Below, one piece after another: positions 33,022 through 43,118 of a stretch of DNA of 64,000 bases. Location: positions 4,154,001 through 4,218,000 of the forward strand of contig NC_035794.1 of the NCBI RefSeq assembly GCF_001653235.2, written 5' to 3'. Positions within the stretch are counted from its first letter, which is position 1. Every line of letters starts with the position of its first letter. Under the pieces are notes generated by a model, which saw nothing but the letters and a program-made list of their open reading frames with translations, did not search any database and had not been told where the DNA came from. The DNA comes from Pochonia chlamydosporia 170 (taxonomy: Eukaryota > Ascomycota > Sordariomycetes > Hypocreales > Clavicipitaceae). The position numbers were made by a program, and so were the translations under genes.

Positions 33022-35171
33022 CTAAGACGATGCTTTTAGGCTCCTTGTCAACACGTTTTGTTTCAGACTGTGACTGACAAGGTGGCCAGTGTGGGTATGT
33101 TTGTCCACTTCCTCGTCTTCCTCCTCTTCTTCTTCGTCCTCGATCCAATCCGGAAAACCATCGTCAAACGCGTCCTGCAGCGCCTCAACTCGAGAAGAGT
33201 CATCAAGCTGGTTATCCCTCATTATGCCCTCCCAGGCTGCCATCTCACTGTTTGTGAGCAAACAACCGTCCAACAGCTTCTCGAGGCAATCATGGTCGAG
33301 CTTCTCTCCAATGAAGACGAGCTCCTGCCGGCGGTCCCCCCACTCACCGCCCTTTTTGATATCATGCTGTACGAGGGAATCAACTTCAGCATCTCCAGTC
33401 GTGTACTCTTCCGGAGGCAGTGTGCAGAACCAGGGCCGCCCGCCCGTCAACGTCAGCATGGCACCAGCCTGTGACCAGTCGCCGGCTCGATGCGGCCGCG
33501 TTGCTAGGAAAAACTCGCCCTTTGATCGGAAGAGACGATTAAATGTAGGATGTGCGCGCTTATTTGATAAAATATCCGCGTTTGAGGGAATATCCATGTC
33601 ATCGTCAATATCCATGGCTGCCTCGTCACACGGTCCGTCCCTTGATTCCCTCTCTGGTGAAAGGATAGTTGGGACAGTCGGTGCGGAACTGGTCTCGGAC
33701 TGGCCCGAAGAGCTGCTTCGTCTGTCTGACCCTGAAACCGAACCGGACGTAACAGGACTAGCAGGTAAGCTGACTCTGACATCTACGTTTTCGTCTGTTT
33801 GCGCTTCGGCGACCCCGTCTGCCATCTCATCACCGTCTTCGTCGTCTTCATCCTCATGCTCCATCTGGAGGATGAATTTATCATACAGCAATCCGAACAG
33901 CCTCCGAGGATGAAACGGCCTGTGCCGGGTATAAATATAGCTTTGGACGTTGTATTCCTCCGTCTCGGGCTTTGGTGTCAAGACATTGCGTCCATTGACC
34001 TGTCAAGGATGTATCAATGCACAAGGTTCGCAATTAAAACAATGTCTCAGCTCACCTCACGGACGGTCATTGCATGAAGGTCTTGCAACCATCCATACCC
34101 AGATTGAGCAACATCCAACTTAAACAACCCTGTGTTGACAAGTTCGTTGACATCCACTCTGCCTCGAGTTGACTCAATGATCTTGGCTCTGTGATTGAGC
34201 TTCTTAATTATACTCAAGGCTGCCTTTTTAGTTTCGGGATTAACCTAGGAGGCACATGTCAGGACTTGTCACGAGACAGTACGACTGCACCCAGCTCACC
34301 ATATCCACTTTGTTTAGAATGATGACATCCGCAAATTCGATCTGGTCAACCATCAGATCAGAAACGGTTCGTTCATCCTCTGGAGTCACATCGTCGCGAC
34401 GCGAAGATAAAAGATCTGCCGTATCAAAGTCGTTCAATATCGTGAACGCATCGATGACGGTGACGGTTGTATCGAGACGAGCAAACTTCTCCAGTCCACC
34501 AGCAGCTTTCCTAAAACACGATTAGAAACAGCTACAATCCTCCCGGACCAGCGCGCCACAACGTACAGCTGCTTTAAAACCCTTACTGTGCTATCGTCAA
34601 GCGGCATCACAGTATCTGCATTGGCCAAATCGCCCATTTGTTCCGCAAGACGAGCGTCAAATGTCTCAGCGACTTGCTCCGGCTCGCTTATACCGCTGCT
34701 CTCAATGATGATGTAGTCAAAGTCTTCCAACTGGGAGATGCGTACAAGTTCTTCGAGCAGATCTCCCCTGAGAGTACAGCAGATGCATCCATTTTGTAGC
34801 GCAATGACCTTTTCTTCCGTTTTGGTCAAGCGGTGGGTTTTCTTCACAAGGGCCGCATCTATATTGATACTGCAAACAGGCAATTAGCAAAAACATTCCC
34901 AACGTGAGGTTAACTACCTACGCTCCAATATCGTTCACAACGATTGCGATTCTCAGTCCATGTTGACTGCGCAGAATGTGCTGCAGTACGGTCGTCTTGC
35001 CGGCTCCCTGCGAAACGTGTAAGTTGCGGCAACGGTCTCGGCGTTGATCTCGCAGTGACATACCAAGAATCCAGACAGCAGCGTAACAGGTAGGGGTCTA
35101 GCTGGAACTTTATTTACGGACTTCTTCGCCTTTTTGTTGGCCGTGCCCTGGGCAAGGCGCCGAGGGCTCAT
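33022..35171 (-). CDS. CobW/COG0523 GTPase, metallochaperone-like
   Basis: Six exons: 35171-35064, 35007-34922, 34869-34567, 34510-34300, 34244-34056, 33999-33022, giving 624 residues; all junctions are GT-AG and in phase. The P-loop GFLGAGKTT is rebuilt across intron 1. NGCICCTLRGD holds the CxCC metal-binding motif, ESSGISEPEQ the Walker B region and LNKVD the guanine-specificity motif. The C-terminal CobW_C domain starts around YNVQSYIYTRHRPFHP and is interrupted by a long acidic and Ser-rich insertion (about 345-425) before FNRLFRSKGEFFLATR. A Glu/Asp run (EDEEEEEEDEEVDK) lies near the end. Family members deliver zinc or other metals to client proteins at the cost of GTP; the client here is unknown. 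Cytosolic by lack of signals. Confidence 0.92.
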
Positions 35172-36018
35172 TGTAAATGATTGAAGTAGATGACGATTGT
35201 GAAAAAAGGGAGTACCGGAGTCCAACTGTTAAAATCCATTTAAGTACCAAGGTGCTCATTTAAATAATGCGTACAAGCAATCACTCCCATTCTCCTAAGG
35301 GCTTAAACCTAGGCTTTACTGCCCTTTACAGCTTGATACTGGTTCTCTGTATTTGGTGATACACGTCCAGGCTGACCATCAAGGTTGAAGCCACGAACCA
35401 TCAAGGTGATGTTGCGAAGTAATGATTACTTTTCAAGAAATATGATTGGCACAATAGATTTTAACGAAGTGTCTTAATTCTTTCTTGGACTAAACTGGCG
35501 GCGATTGCCTTTTCTCAATGGCAATAGAAGCGCTGCTCATGCAGAAGGAGGTGCTTCTGCCAATGGGTGCAGCAATATTGTTATCTTGTCTCCTCATACC
35601 AAGCAAGATGAGTTACATAACCACTTCGAGTCTGCACACAGAGGACATCGAGACAAAATTAAGCACGTAATCACATCCGAGCTCAGAGCCGCTTTGATCA
35701 GATAAATCCAGCAGAGTAATTCAACGCAGGTCTGTTCGCTTGCATATTCATGAATACTGAAAAACCCCCTACGTGATTAGCCGTTCCATTGAGAGTTATT
35801 TGTTATTATTTGTTGTGACATTGAACCCATGTATTAGGTATAACTAGAATTGGCCTTCTTTCATGAAACCGTTACAATGTCGTCCGGGACGCATCCATAC
35901 GTATCGATTCGATGATACAAAAAGACTTGTATTTCACCACTATTTCTAGGTGATATCATTCAATCTCTTATTCCTATTGACAAAAATCATCGCTTGCTTG
36001 AAAAGACGAATTAACCCC
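35172..36018. other. Intergenic, 0.85 kb
   Basis: Promoter side of the CobW-type gene and 3' side of the NCS1 permease gene. A 66-codon frame at 35505 lacks an ATG start. Nothing else recognised. Confidence 0.55.
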
Positions 36019-37721
36019 TCATCTCTTAAAGGTACGTAGTTCAAGGGTTCTGAAGCCCATGTAAGACACTGCGGCAAAGGCAAAGCCAAGTTCAAAGCCA
36101 ACATCGCCTCCATATGGAGGAGTCCCGGCTGCTTTAGCAACTGGCCCAATGTACCAAGTCTTGCTCATGCCAAGAACCATGCCAACAATCCCCATGCAGA
36201 AGGCGGCTGTGGAGGCTATACCAGGTGGCAGCGCCTTTGGGTTGTCGTAGTCCTCTGGACGATACCCCCCAAAGCCACGTTTAAAAACAAAATGCTCTGT
36301 CAACGCTATTCCTTCATAGATGGCCAGCCAGTAGCCAATAAAGTTCATGAAATTCTCAAGTGTGCTTTCGAAGTTGCTGTAACCAGGGATAGCAATCGCA
36401 ATGTAGATGCCAGTACCGATGGTGGACCAGATCCATCTAGGCACATTGCGAGTCCATCTGCCCAGCGTCATCATGGTCAACGGAACCGAGTAAATATTAG
36501 GGCAATTGTTTGCCACGATGGAGAGAGCGAGGATAACGACGCAGAACTTGCCGAATCCGCCAACTCGGTCGAATAGCACTGCAGCTAACAGGCCGCCCAC
36601 ACCTGCCTGATCAAAGCCTTTTTGGTAAGCATTATCTCCACCGTTTATGCTCGTAGCCGTGACAACAGCCGCCCCAAGTAGTTCGGTGAATAGGAGAGTT
36701 GGATAGATTCCCAGCCAGGTGGCAAGGAAAACTCGACGTCGTGGCCTGTTGCTTGGCTGGTATACCGTGTAGTCTGCTGCAAAACTGGTATAACCGGTAC
36801 CAAAACCAAATACCGTGGATCCGTATGATAAAACAGCTCCTAGTTCTGTAGTACCTGCCTTCATCGGAATGTTCACAAAGTCCCCAGAGTGGGCAAATAC
36901 GCCAAGCACAACAAGGAAGACGATGAATGTGGGAATCCAGCTCCAATACTCATAGGCATGAACCACCTTGTAACCAAAGAAGACAATAGCAAGCGTGCAG
37001 AAGGCGATTATAAGGATTCCAGCCCAACCGGGCACGTTCTCGTTCACTGCATTAAGAAGCTGAGCGCCGACGATAATGTTCGCTGCCGCCCATCCGAGAC
37101 AGGCACACAGGTTGAAGAGAGCGACTAGCGAATCACTACCGGTTAACATTTGCAACCTGAATTATGGTATTCAAGCCATGATTTGGACGATAACTTACTA
37201 AGTTTTACTCCCCACCATCCAAACCAAAATCTAGACAAGACCATCTGACGTAGCCCAAAGGCAACTCCAAATGTGGAGAAGAAGCAAACTGTCATGACTC
37301 CGATAAAATTGAAGAATATAATAACAAGTGCTGAATCTACAAAGCCGACGCCAAACAGTGGTTTCCCCAACACACCAATGGTGAAGGAAGGAACCACCAT
37401 ATTGGCAGCCAGCCACTGCCATTTTGCTCGAAGTCAGATATGAGAATCATGGGAAGAGGGTTGCTTGAGTGGTCAAGGCAATAGTACCATGGACCCAATA
37501 TTCCAATACGAAGTATCTGTTCTTTCCTCCTCGGGAACCCGTTCGATGCCTCTGGTCTCAACATTGAGTTTCGTCTGAATTCGCTGTAACGTCGACATGG
37601 TTTTGATTTGTGTGAGTTGAGCTTCCTGGCATCCATCGTTGGAGCTAGGAGTTGTGTTGGCTCCCGACTCATCAACCACCCCAGCTCTCTTCTCAACGTC
37701 GTCGTACATAAGAGTCTGCAT
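36019..37721 (-). CDS. NCS1 family purine-cytosine permease (Fcy2-like)
   Basis: Three exons: 37721-37488, 37415-37199, 37124-36019, with introns of 72 and 74 bp, giving 518 residues. The start could also be the ATG at 37709. A hydrophilic N-terminus ends in GIERVPEEERTDTSYWNIGSM, and the exon junction continues WLAANM, a typical NCS1 entry to helix 1. GWWGVKL joins IALFNL across intron 2, where the intron would otherwise give stops. About 12 hydrophobic segments follow, including FAADYTVYQPSNRPRRRVF, conserved in fungal purine-cytosine permeases. Predicted proton symport of cytosine, adenine, guanine or hypoxanthine at the plasma membrane; exact substrate cannot be read. Neighbours give no metabolic hint. 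Confidence 0.9.
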
Positions 37722-38827
37722 TATAGCAACAATATAGGAGTTCAAAAATGGTGAAATCGGCCAAGCTCCAAGATTTCATCAGAGGCAAATTCCATGATGG
37801 TTTAGGCGGGCTCTTTATATTGTTGACTCTACACACAACTTGTACGGAGAACTCCGACCCCACGGGGTAGTTTCACAACCTGGAAATGTTGAAGATCGTG
37901 GACGATGATCTGGGCAGTTCACAAATCTCCGCAGTGGGTTAGCAGACATTGTGGATGAAGTAGCCTTACCAAACGTGGACTCCGACCCAACAGCCACATG
38001 GCATCAAGAGATGACATCCAAGCGATAATTTCTCGGTACGGGCACCCCCACAGTGTAAACAGATGAGTTCAAGCGTACAGGTTGAATTAATCATGTTCCA
38101 TCATTCTGCTGCAGTACAATGGGTGATAAAACTAGTCTAGTTCGCTGGCGTTCACCAAGTATCGTGTGGACTAAAGTATACTCGGCCAGTTGCGAGTGAG
38201 AGCTGTGGCTTTCAAGTCGGAGTCCGCCGACCACCTAAGACATCCCCACATAATTCCCTGGCTTATTGAACCTTTAATTAGTCGTCGTGTCCATGAAATA
38301 AATACAGAAGCTGAATGATTTGAAAGGTTTTGGCAGCCTGTGAAATGCAACAAGCGACATGTGGGTGTGGTGATGCTGTGCCGGACTGCCGAGATGGAGG
38401 ACCGGAACAATATATTGATGCAGGAATGCCAAGAGTCCAAGCAGATCGAGCCTTGGCATCGGGGGCTTTGTACACATTTTGAGGCAGGTTCTTGATCCGG
38501 GATACCAATGTAGCAACACATGGGCGTTTGCTATGCTGGTGGCTGGTCGCCAAGGCTGTAGATCGAGACGTTTCCGCCTCCCGATAGCCAGGCATATCAG
38601 GTAGGTAATGATGTGTATTGTATATTCTTTCACAGCTAAGATCGATAGATTCTAGGAATCATGATGTTTATTGTTTATGCGAAGTAGTGTGGTTCCCTGT
38701 TGCTCTATGTAGTGGCTCTTGGGCTCAAGTTACCTGTCCATGAGGTCATAGCTACATTTTGTATTATTCTCGGATCGATACGATGGCTTGAATAAAGTAT
38801 TCGCTTCGGATATAACCATGTGACTGT
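37722..38827. other. Intergenic, 1.1 kb
   Basis: Upstream region of the permease gene and 3' region of the peroxiredoxin-like gene. A 119-codon minus-strand frame at 38274-38633 lacks recognisable features. Confidence 0.55.
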
Positions 38828-39484
38828 TTAACGTCGCAACTCCTTGATCCAGTCCAACGCCTCCTGAGGCTCCAGCCTCTTGAAATAGTCAGGATCCGCA
38901 TGCACATTTCTCACCACTCCATCCCGGTCGACAAGGATGGTGGTCGGAATCGGAACCTCGAAGGAGTCATCTCCATTCCGCGCCTTTAGGCTTGTTCCAA
39001 AAGTGTCAAATACAGCACGAAGCTCGTCAGGTTGCTTCCAAACTATTCCCAACTTCCTGGCAAATTTTAGACCGACATCGGATAACACGGGAAAGCTAAG
39101 CTCATTCTTCTCAACCGTACTTAGAGAAGTGTCAGGTAGCTCTGGTGAGATTGCGACGAAAGTCACACCCTTAGCTTCAATTTCCGCCAGACGAAGCTGG
39201 AAGGCTCGCAGTGCTAAGTTACAGAATGGGCACCATTCGCCGCGGTAAAAGGTAATTAGAAGCGGGGTTTTGGAGAGCAATTCTGAAGAAGAAACTTCTT
39301 TTCCCGTGGCATCAGGAAGACAGAATTCTGGTAGTTTTGCGCCTGGTTGGATAGCTTGCTTAGGATCGAAGGATTGCTCAATGCCAGATTTGGCTGAAAG
39401 AATGGTATCTTTGAGCTCTTTTGTTCCTGCTGACTCTAGCTTTTTGGTAATTTCGGTGAGTTGAGATGCGAGTGTTGCGGTCAT
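38828..39484 (-). CDS. Peroxiredoxin-like (AhpC/TSA, thioredoxin-fold) protein
   Basis: Intronless, 218 residues from ATG 39484. A helical N-terminus of about 45 residues precedes a thioredoxin fold beginning GAKLPEFCLPDATGKEVSS. The active region is TFYRGEWCPFCNL with C85 and C88, so it has a CxxC pair in place of the single peroxidatic Cys in the PTxxC context of classical peroxiredoxins; this matches the PRX-like subfamily. VPIPTTILVDRDGVV is the usual cis-Pro strand. Likely a cytosolic thiol peroxidase or disulfide reductase. It is divergent from a Zn2Cys6 regulator 583 bp away, so shared regulation is possible. Confidence 0.85.
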   Translation of the reverse strand: MTATLASQLTEITKKLESAGTKELKDTILSAKSGIEQSFDPKQAIQPGAKLPEFCLPDATGKEVSSSELLSKTPLLITFYRGEWCPFCNLALRAFQLRLAEIEAKGVTFVAISPELPDTSLSTVEKNELSFPVLSDVGLKFARKLGIVWKQPDELRAVFDTFGTSLKARNGDDSFEVPIPTTILVDRDGVVRNVHADPDYFKRLEPQEALDWIKELRR

Positions 39485-40067
39485 TTTGAACAATAAGATG
39501 ACTATTTAACAAAGAAATAAAGCGAAGTGAACTTGGGAGCGTTGTTATAGAATTTGGTAGATTGTTTGCTACTCTGTGTTGTTGATGAGGACCTGAAAAG
39601 ACTACGCAGGATCATATATATACGTATTCCTACCTTATGTCGACTACATGTCTCTGACTCAATATACTCATCTATCATAACGAAGTAATTTGCATTTTGT
39701 TGTCAACCAACAAGTTACTTGGCACATGATGTTTCAATTCGGTCGAGTTCGGGCGAAACTCAAACAGCGCGGCCACATGTGGGGCAGTTAATTGCGCCAG
39801 CCAAAATTCTGCAAACATTTAACATCTGCTAAAGTCTGTTACTGCGGCTGAGATCAGTCACTTGTGGGTTGTTGTTGGTTGGATCCCTGTTCTGTGACAG
39901 TCTTGTCCGAGCTAGTGCGAGACTCGGCCTCATGATGATGTCCATGTCCGTGACGAATCAACTTGACTTATCAAACCCCAGAGCCGCGGTATCTTCGTAC
40001 TTTATTATTAGTACTCAATGTCATTCGACCGAACACGCCCGAAGTCATCCATTTGACATCGTCGCTC
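39485..40067. promoter_or_regulatory. Divergent promoter region, 583 bp
   Basis: Lies between the starts of the minus-strand peroxiredoxin-like gene and a plus-strand Zn2Cys6 factor. No specific operator could be assigned. A GATCATATATATACG stretch near 39610 may be a TATA-like element for the minus-strand gene. Confidence 0.4.
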
Positions 40068-42092
40068 ATGGCAGACCGACAAGCAAAGCAAGCTGCAAGG
40101 CGCATGAGGTTGGGGACCAAATCTTGCGCCGAATGCCGTCGACGAAAAGTAAAATGCATCTTTCCTCCAGAAAGCAGCATTTGCCAAGGATGTGCTTTAC
40201 ACAATGTAGCATGCACTGCTCAGCAACCAAGATGTCAGGCACAAGACGAACCGGAGACGGACAAGACTGCCCTACAGCAGAGGGTTAATGAACTTGAAGG
40301 TCTAGTCAAGAGCCTCGCAGAATCGGTCCGCGTCGCGACGGCAAATAACAGCGCAGATGCCTCCGTGACCTCGAGCACGACCGAGGGCGGATCGTCGTCC
40401 GCAACTCTACTGACTACAAGCCATCCAGCCGATTCGCCATTCATCAATCTCTTTCGAGATGCTATGTTAATCAGTAACTCAGATGGGTACCTCCAGGATA
40501 CCGATGGTAAACTGAAGAACTCTGCCGAGACTCCGAGTCCATGCGGTGGCCTCCCGTCACATCTCAGACCGCATATTCCTGACCAGGACACCATTCGGGC
40601 CATTATACGCGCGACGCAAAAGTATTGGTGCACATGGCCACCTTGTTACTATGGAACGGAACCTCACGAATCGTTCCAAGTGAATCGTGATGGCGAAGGC
40701 GAAGACGTCCTTCTAAAACTCATTTCCCAACAGCGACTCGATGCCAGCTTCTGCAAGGCACTTCTATGGTTGGCGCTCTGCATTCAGCAGCTACCTGTGG
40801 ATTGTTTTCGCCGTTACCTTCCAAACACATCCTCTAGACAAGATGTATTGTCTCCATATTTAGCCTTTTGTGGCATTGTCCTGGCAGGCGAGGAGGAAGC
40901 AAACCTGGATGCTGTCCAATGCCACATTCTGCGATTCAAGCTGTACATCAACATGGGCATGCCACAAAAAGCATGGTCTTGTACCAGAAGTGCTGTTAGC
41001 ACGGCCACATTACTCGGGTTGAATAGACTCGACTCAACCGCCAAAGAGTCACACAGAATGATTTGGTTGCTCTCATGGGAAACTGAGCGCCAGCTCTCAT
41101 TAGTTCTGGGCTATCCTTCGGCAGTCCAGACAACAACTACGACGCCATTCGGATCATTGCCGATGGGTCTCGAAGGCCCGACAGCATACCGTATTCTGTA
41201 CTCGCTAGCCTTGGTGTACGGAGACGTGATCAACAGAGACCAGAATCCCACCAGTGTGTCTTACGCAGCAACGGTAAAAATTGACCAAGATGTAGGGGAG
41301 TTGCGCAAACTCTTTCCAGTTGAGTGGTGGGATCCTGGAAACGTAGGCGATTCCCTAGGAGATTTCTACTACCAAGAAATCACCAAGTTCCTATTCTTTC
41401 TGCTGGTGAAACTGGTGCATTTGCCATACATGCTCAAGTCAGTGCACGACAAACGATACGAATACAGTCGGCACGCTGCTTTGGACGCTGCGAGAGAACA
41501 AATTCGAAGCTATGTGCGAATGAGAAACTTTCCAGGAGCAGAAATACTCATGTGTGAGCTCATGGACTTTCAAGCCTTCAACGCCGGAATGACCCTGATC
41601 ATTGGAACGCTATATATGCCAAACAGTGATCCCACACCGCTTGATATATTAAGCGAAGACGGTAGTTTGATAGAGTCACTGATTGCCAGCCTTCGACAAA
41701 CTGCGTTGTTGCTGGAATGCCGCGTCTCAGAACAAGGGGCTCGGGTACTCGAGCTGCTGACGGTGACTCGGCGGTTCGCCGAAGGCAGCAAATTAGAGGT
41801 CTTGGTGCCGTACTTTGGGAAACTGACTATCAACATGCCAATTTTGAATCATGAAGCTAGCATCGCGGCATCGTCAACAGGCTCTGCACCGTCTCCAAGT
41901 ATTGGGCAACCGTATGGGCTTTCCAACCCATGCACTCCACCTCCGGTTGAGTTTAGCACGAACGAATTTATAAGTGGTGCATCGATGCCATTCAAACAGG
42001 GCGATGAATTGCAACAGGAGTGGTGTAGCGTCTTTGACCCAAATGCTTGCTATGATTGGCAGCAAACATGGACGAGAATGCAAATAGACTGA
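40068..42092 (+). CDS. Zn2Cys6 transcription factor with fungal_trans domain
   Basis: Intronless, 674 residues from ATG 40068. The zinc cluster has C20, C23, C30, C39, C42 and C49 (C-x2-C-x6-C-x8-C-x2-C-x6-C). A short coiled-coil candidate follows (LQQRVNELEGLVKSLAESV, about 77-95), a usual dimerisation element. The fungal_trans middle homology region is seen at about 290-360, with MGMPQKAWSCTRSAVSTATLLG and a following WLLSWETERQLSLVLGYPSA. Divergent from the peroxiredoxin-like gene and about 1 kb upstream of a second, intron-rich Zn2Cys6 gene. Target genes are unknown; either it or the next factor could control the polysaccharide cluster to the right. Confidence 0.9.
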   Translation: MADRQAKQAARRMRLGTKSCAECRRRKVKCIFPPESSICQGCALHNVACTAQQPRCQAQDEPETDKTALQQRVNELEGLVKSLAESVRVATANNSADASVTSSTTEGGSSSATLLTTSHPADSPFINLFRDAMLISNSDGYLQDTDGKLKNSAETPSPCGGLPSHLRPHIPDQDTIRAIIRATQKYWCTWPPCYYGTEPHESFQVNRDGEGEDVLLKLISQQRLDASFCKALLWLALCIQQLPVDCFRRYLPNTSSRQDVLSPYLAFCGIVLAGEEEANLDAVQCHILRFKLYINMGMPQKAWSCTRSAVSTATLLGLNRLDSTAKESHRMIWLLSWETERQLSLVLGYPSAVQTTTTTPFGSLPMGLEGPTAYRILYSLALVYGDVINRDQNPTSVSYAATVKIDQDVGELRKLFPVEWWDPGNVGDSLGDFYYQEITKFLFFLLVKLVHLPYMLKSVHDKRYEYSRHAALDAAREQIRSYVRMRNFPGAEILMCELMDFQAFNAGMTLIIGTLYMPNSDPTPLDILSEDGSLIESLIASLRQTALLLECRVSEQGARVLELLTVTRRFAEGSKLEVLVPYFGKLTINMPILNHEASIAASSTGSAPSPSIGQPYGLSNPCTPPPVEFSTNEFISGASMPFKQGDELQQEWCSVFDPNACYDWQQTWTRMQID

Positions 42093-43118
42093 TGTTGAGT
42101 TTTCCTTGAGTTATAACAGGTTACCCTGTAGATGATAGAGTTGTTTACATCTTTACATCTACGAGTTACTCACCAAGATGTTGGATCGGACATAAGTGTT
42201 ATATTAGGCAGGTCAATAACGCTGATCCAAAAATCTACTAAAGTTTTGTGCGTTGTGGAATATTTTGCTCCAACTGACCGAGCGAGCTTGTACCAAGCGG
42301 AAATTGATTCACAACTTATCCTAACCAACTTTGATGTAGCCACACAGAATGGCTATTAGCGCTGCGGAATACCCGAGAAAATAAAAGCTGAAAATAAAAT
42401 AATAGATTACTTTCAATATCATATCGGCCCTCAAGTCACAGTCAACGTACATACCTTGCTCCGAGGTCTGGCAGACGCCCTGGTAAGGCATGAGGATACA
42501 TTACATGGGATAAGACGGGATTCGTCGCTGTCTTATTGCGCCCTCTATTCGTTATGAAGTTCCTCATGAAGCCCATACTGTTTATTCCGAACTGTTCGGG
42601 AATTTACTACACCAGGAATTAAGGACCCTGGAGGAGGTCAAAAATCCCGGAGCGGAAGTTTTGAGAATCTGCATTAGACTAACCACAACCCCCAAATCGA
42701 CGGCACTACCCCAACTGAGGCCCCAACTCAAGCCCAGTGTTCTCCAAGAACCAGGTTGGGTATGCCAGGATTCTCCGCCAAGGCTTCAATGTTCCAACGC
42801 CACCGGTCCACTTGGCTCTATGCACTCCACGCTCAGGCGGTTCAATCACAACTCGAGGGACCTGGTAGCTACGTTACCAGGGTCTAAGGCATGAGGACAG
42901 AGGATAAATGGTCTGTGTTGGTCCCCCAGAGAGCAAGTGGGCATGAGAAGCTCCGTCTGAACCCTGCGTCATTCATCCCCAACTAAATTCGCAAACTACA
43001 ACATGCGGCAAGGCATCCGATGAATTAATACAAGCCCAGCATGGCCTGTGAATAGGCTTCACCAAGACGAACTATCATCTATCTATAAACTACTCTTTCT
43101 TCGCGGCTTCCTGCAAGG
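42093..43118. other. Intergenic, 1.0 kb
   Basis: No gene supported. It contains a hairpin-like inverted repeat (CCTGGTA / TACCAGG, 7-base loop) around 42860-42880. The sequence AAGGCATGAGGA occurs twice, near 42485 and 42884. Confidence 0.5.

Noticed and set aside
33089..33913. 274-residue plus-strand open frame rich in Ser
   Set aside because: It is the antisense shadow of the Asp/Glu-rich exon 6 of the CobW-type gene.
42484..42897. Direct repeat AAGGCATGAGGA and flanking hairpin as a possible mobile element remnant
   Set aside because: Only 12 bases repeat and there are no terminal inverted repeats, target duplications or coding remnants.
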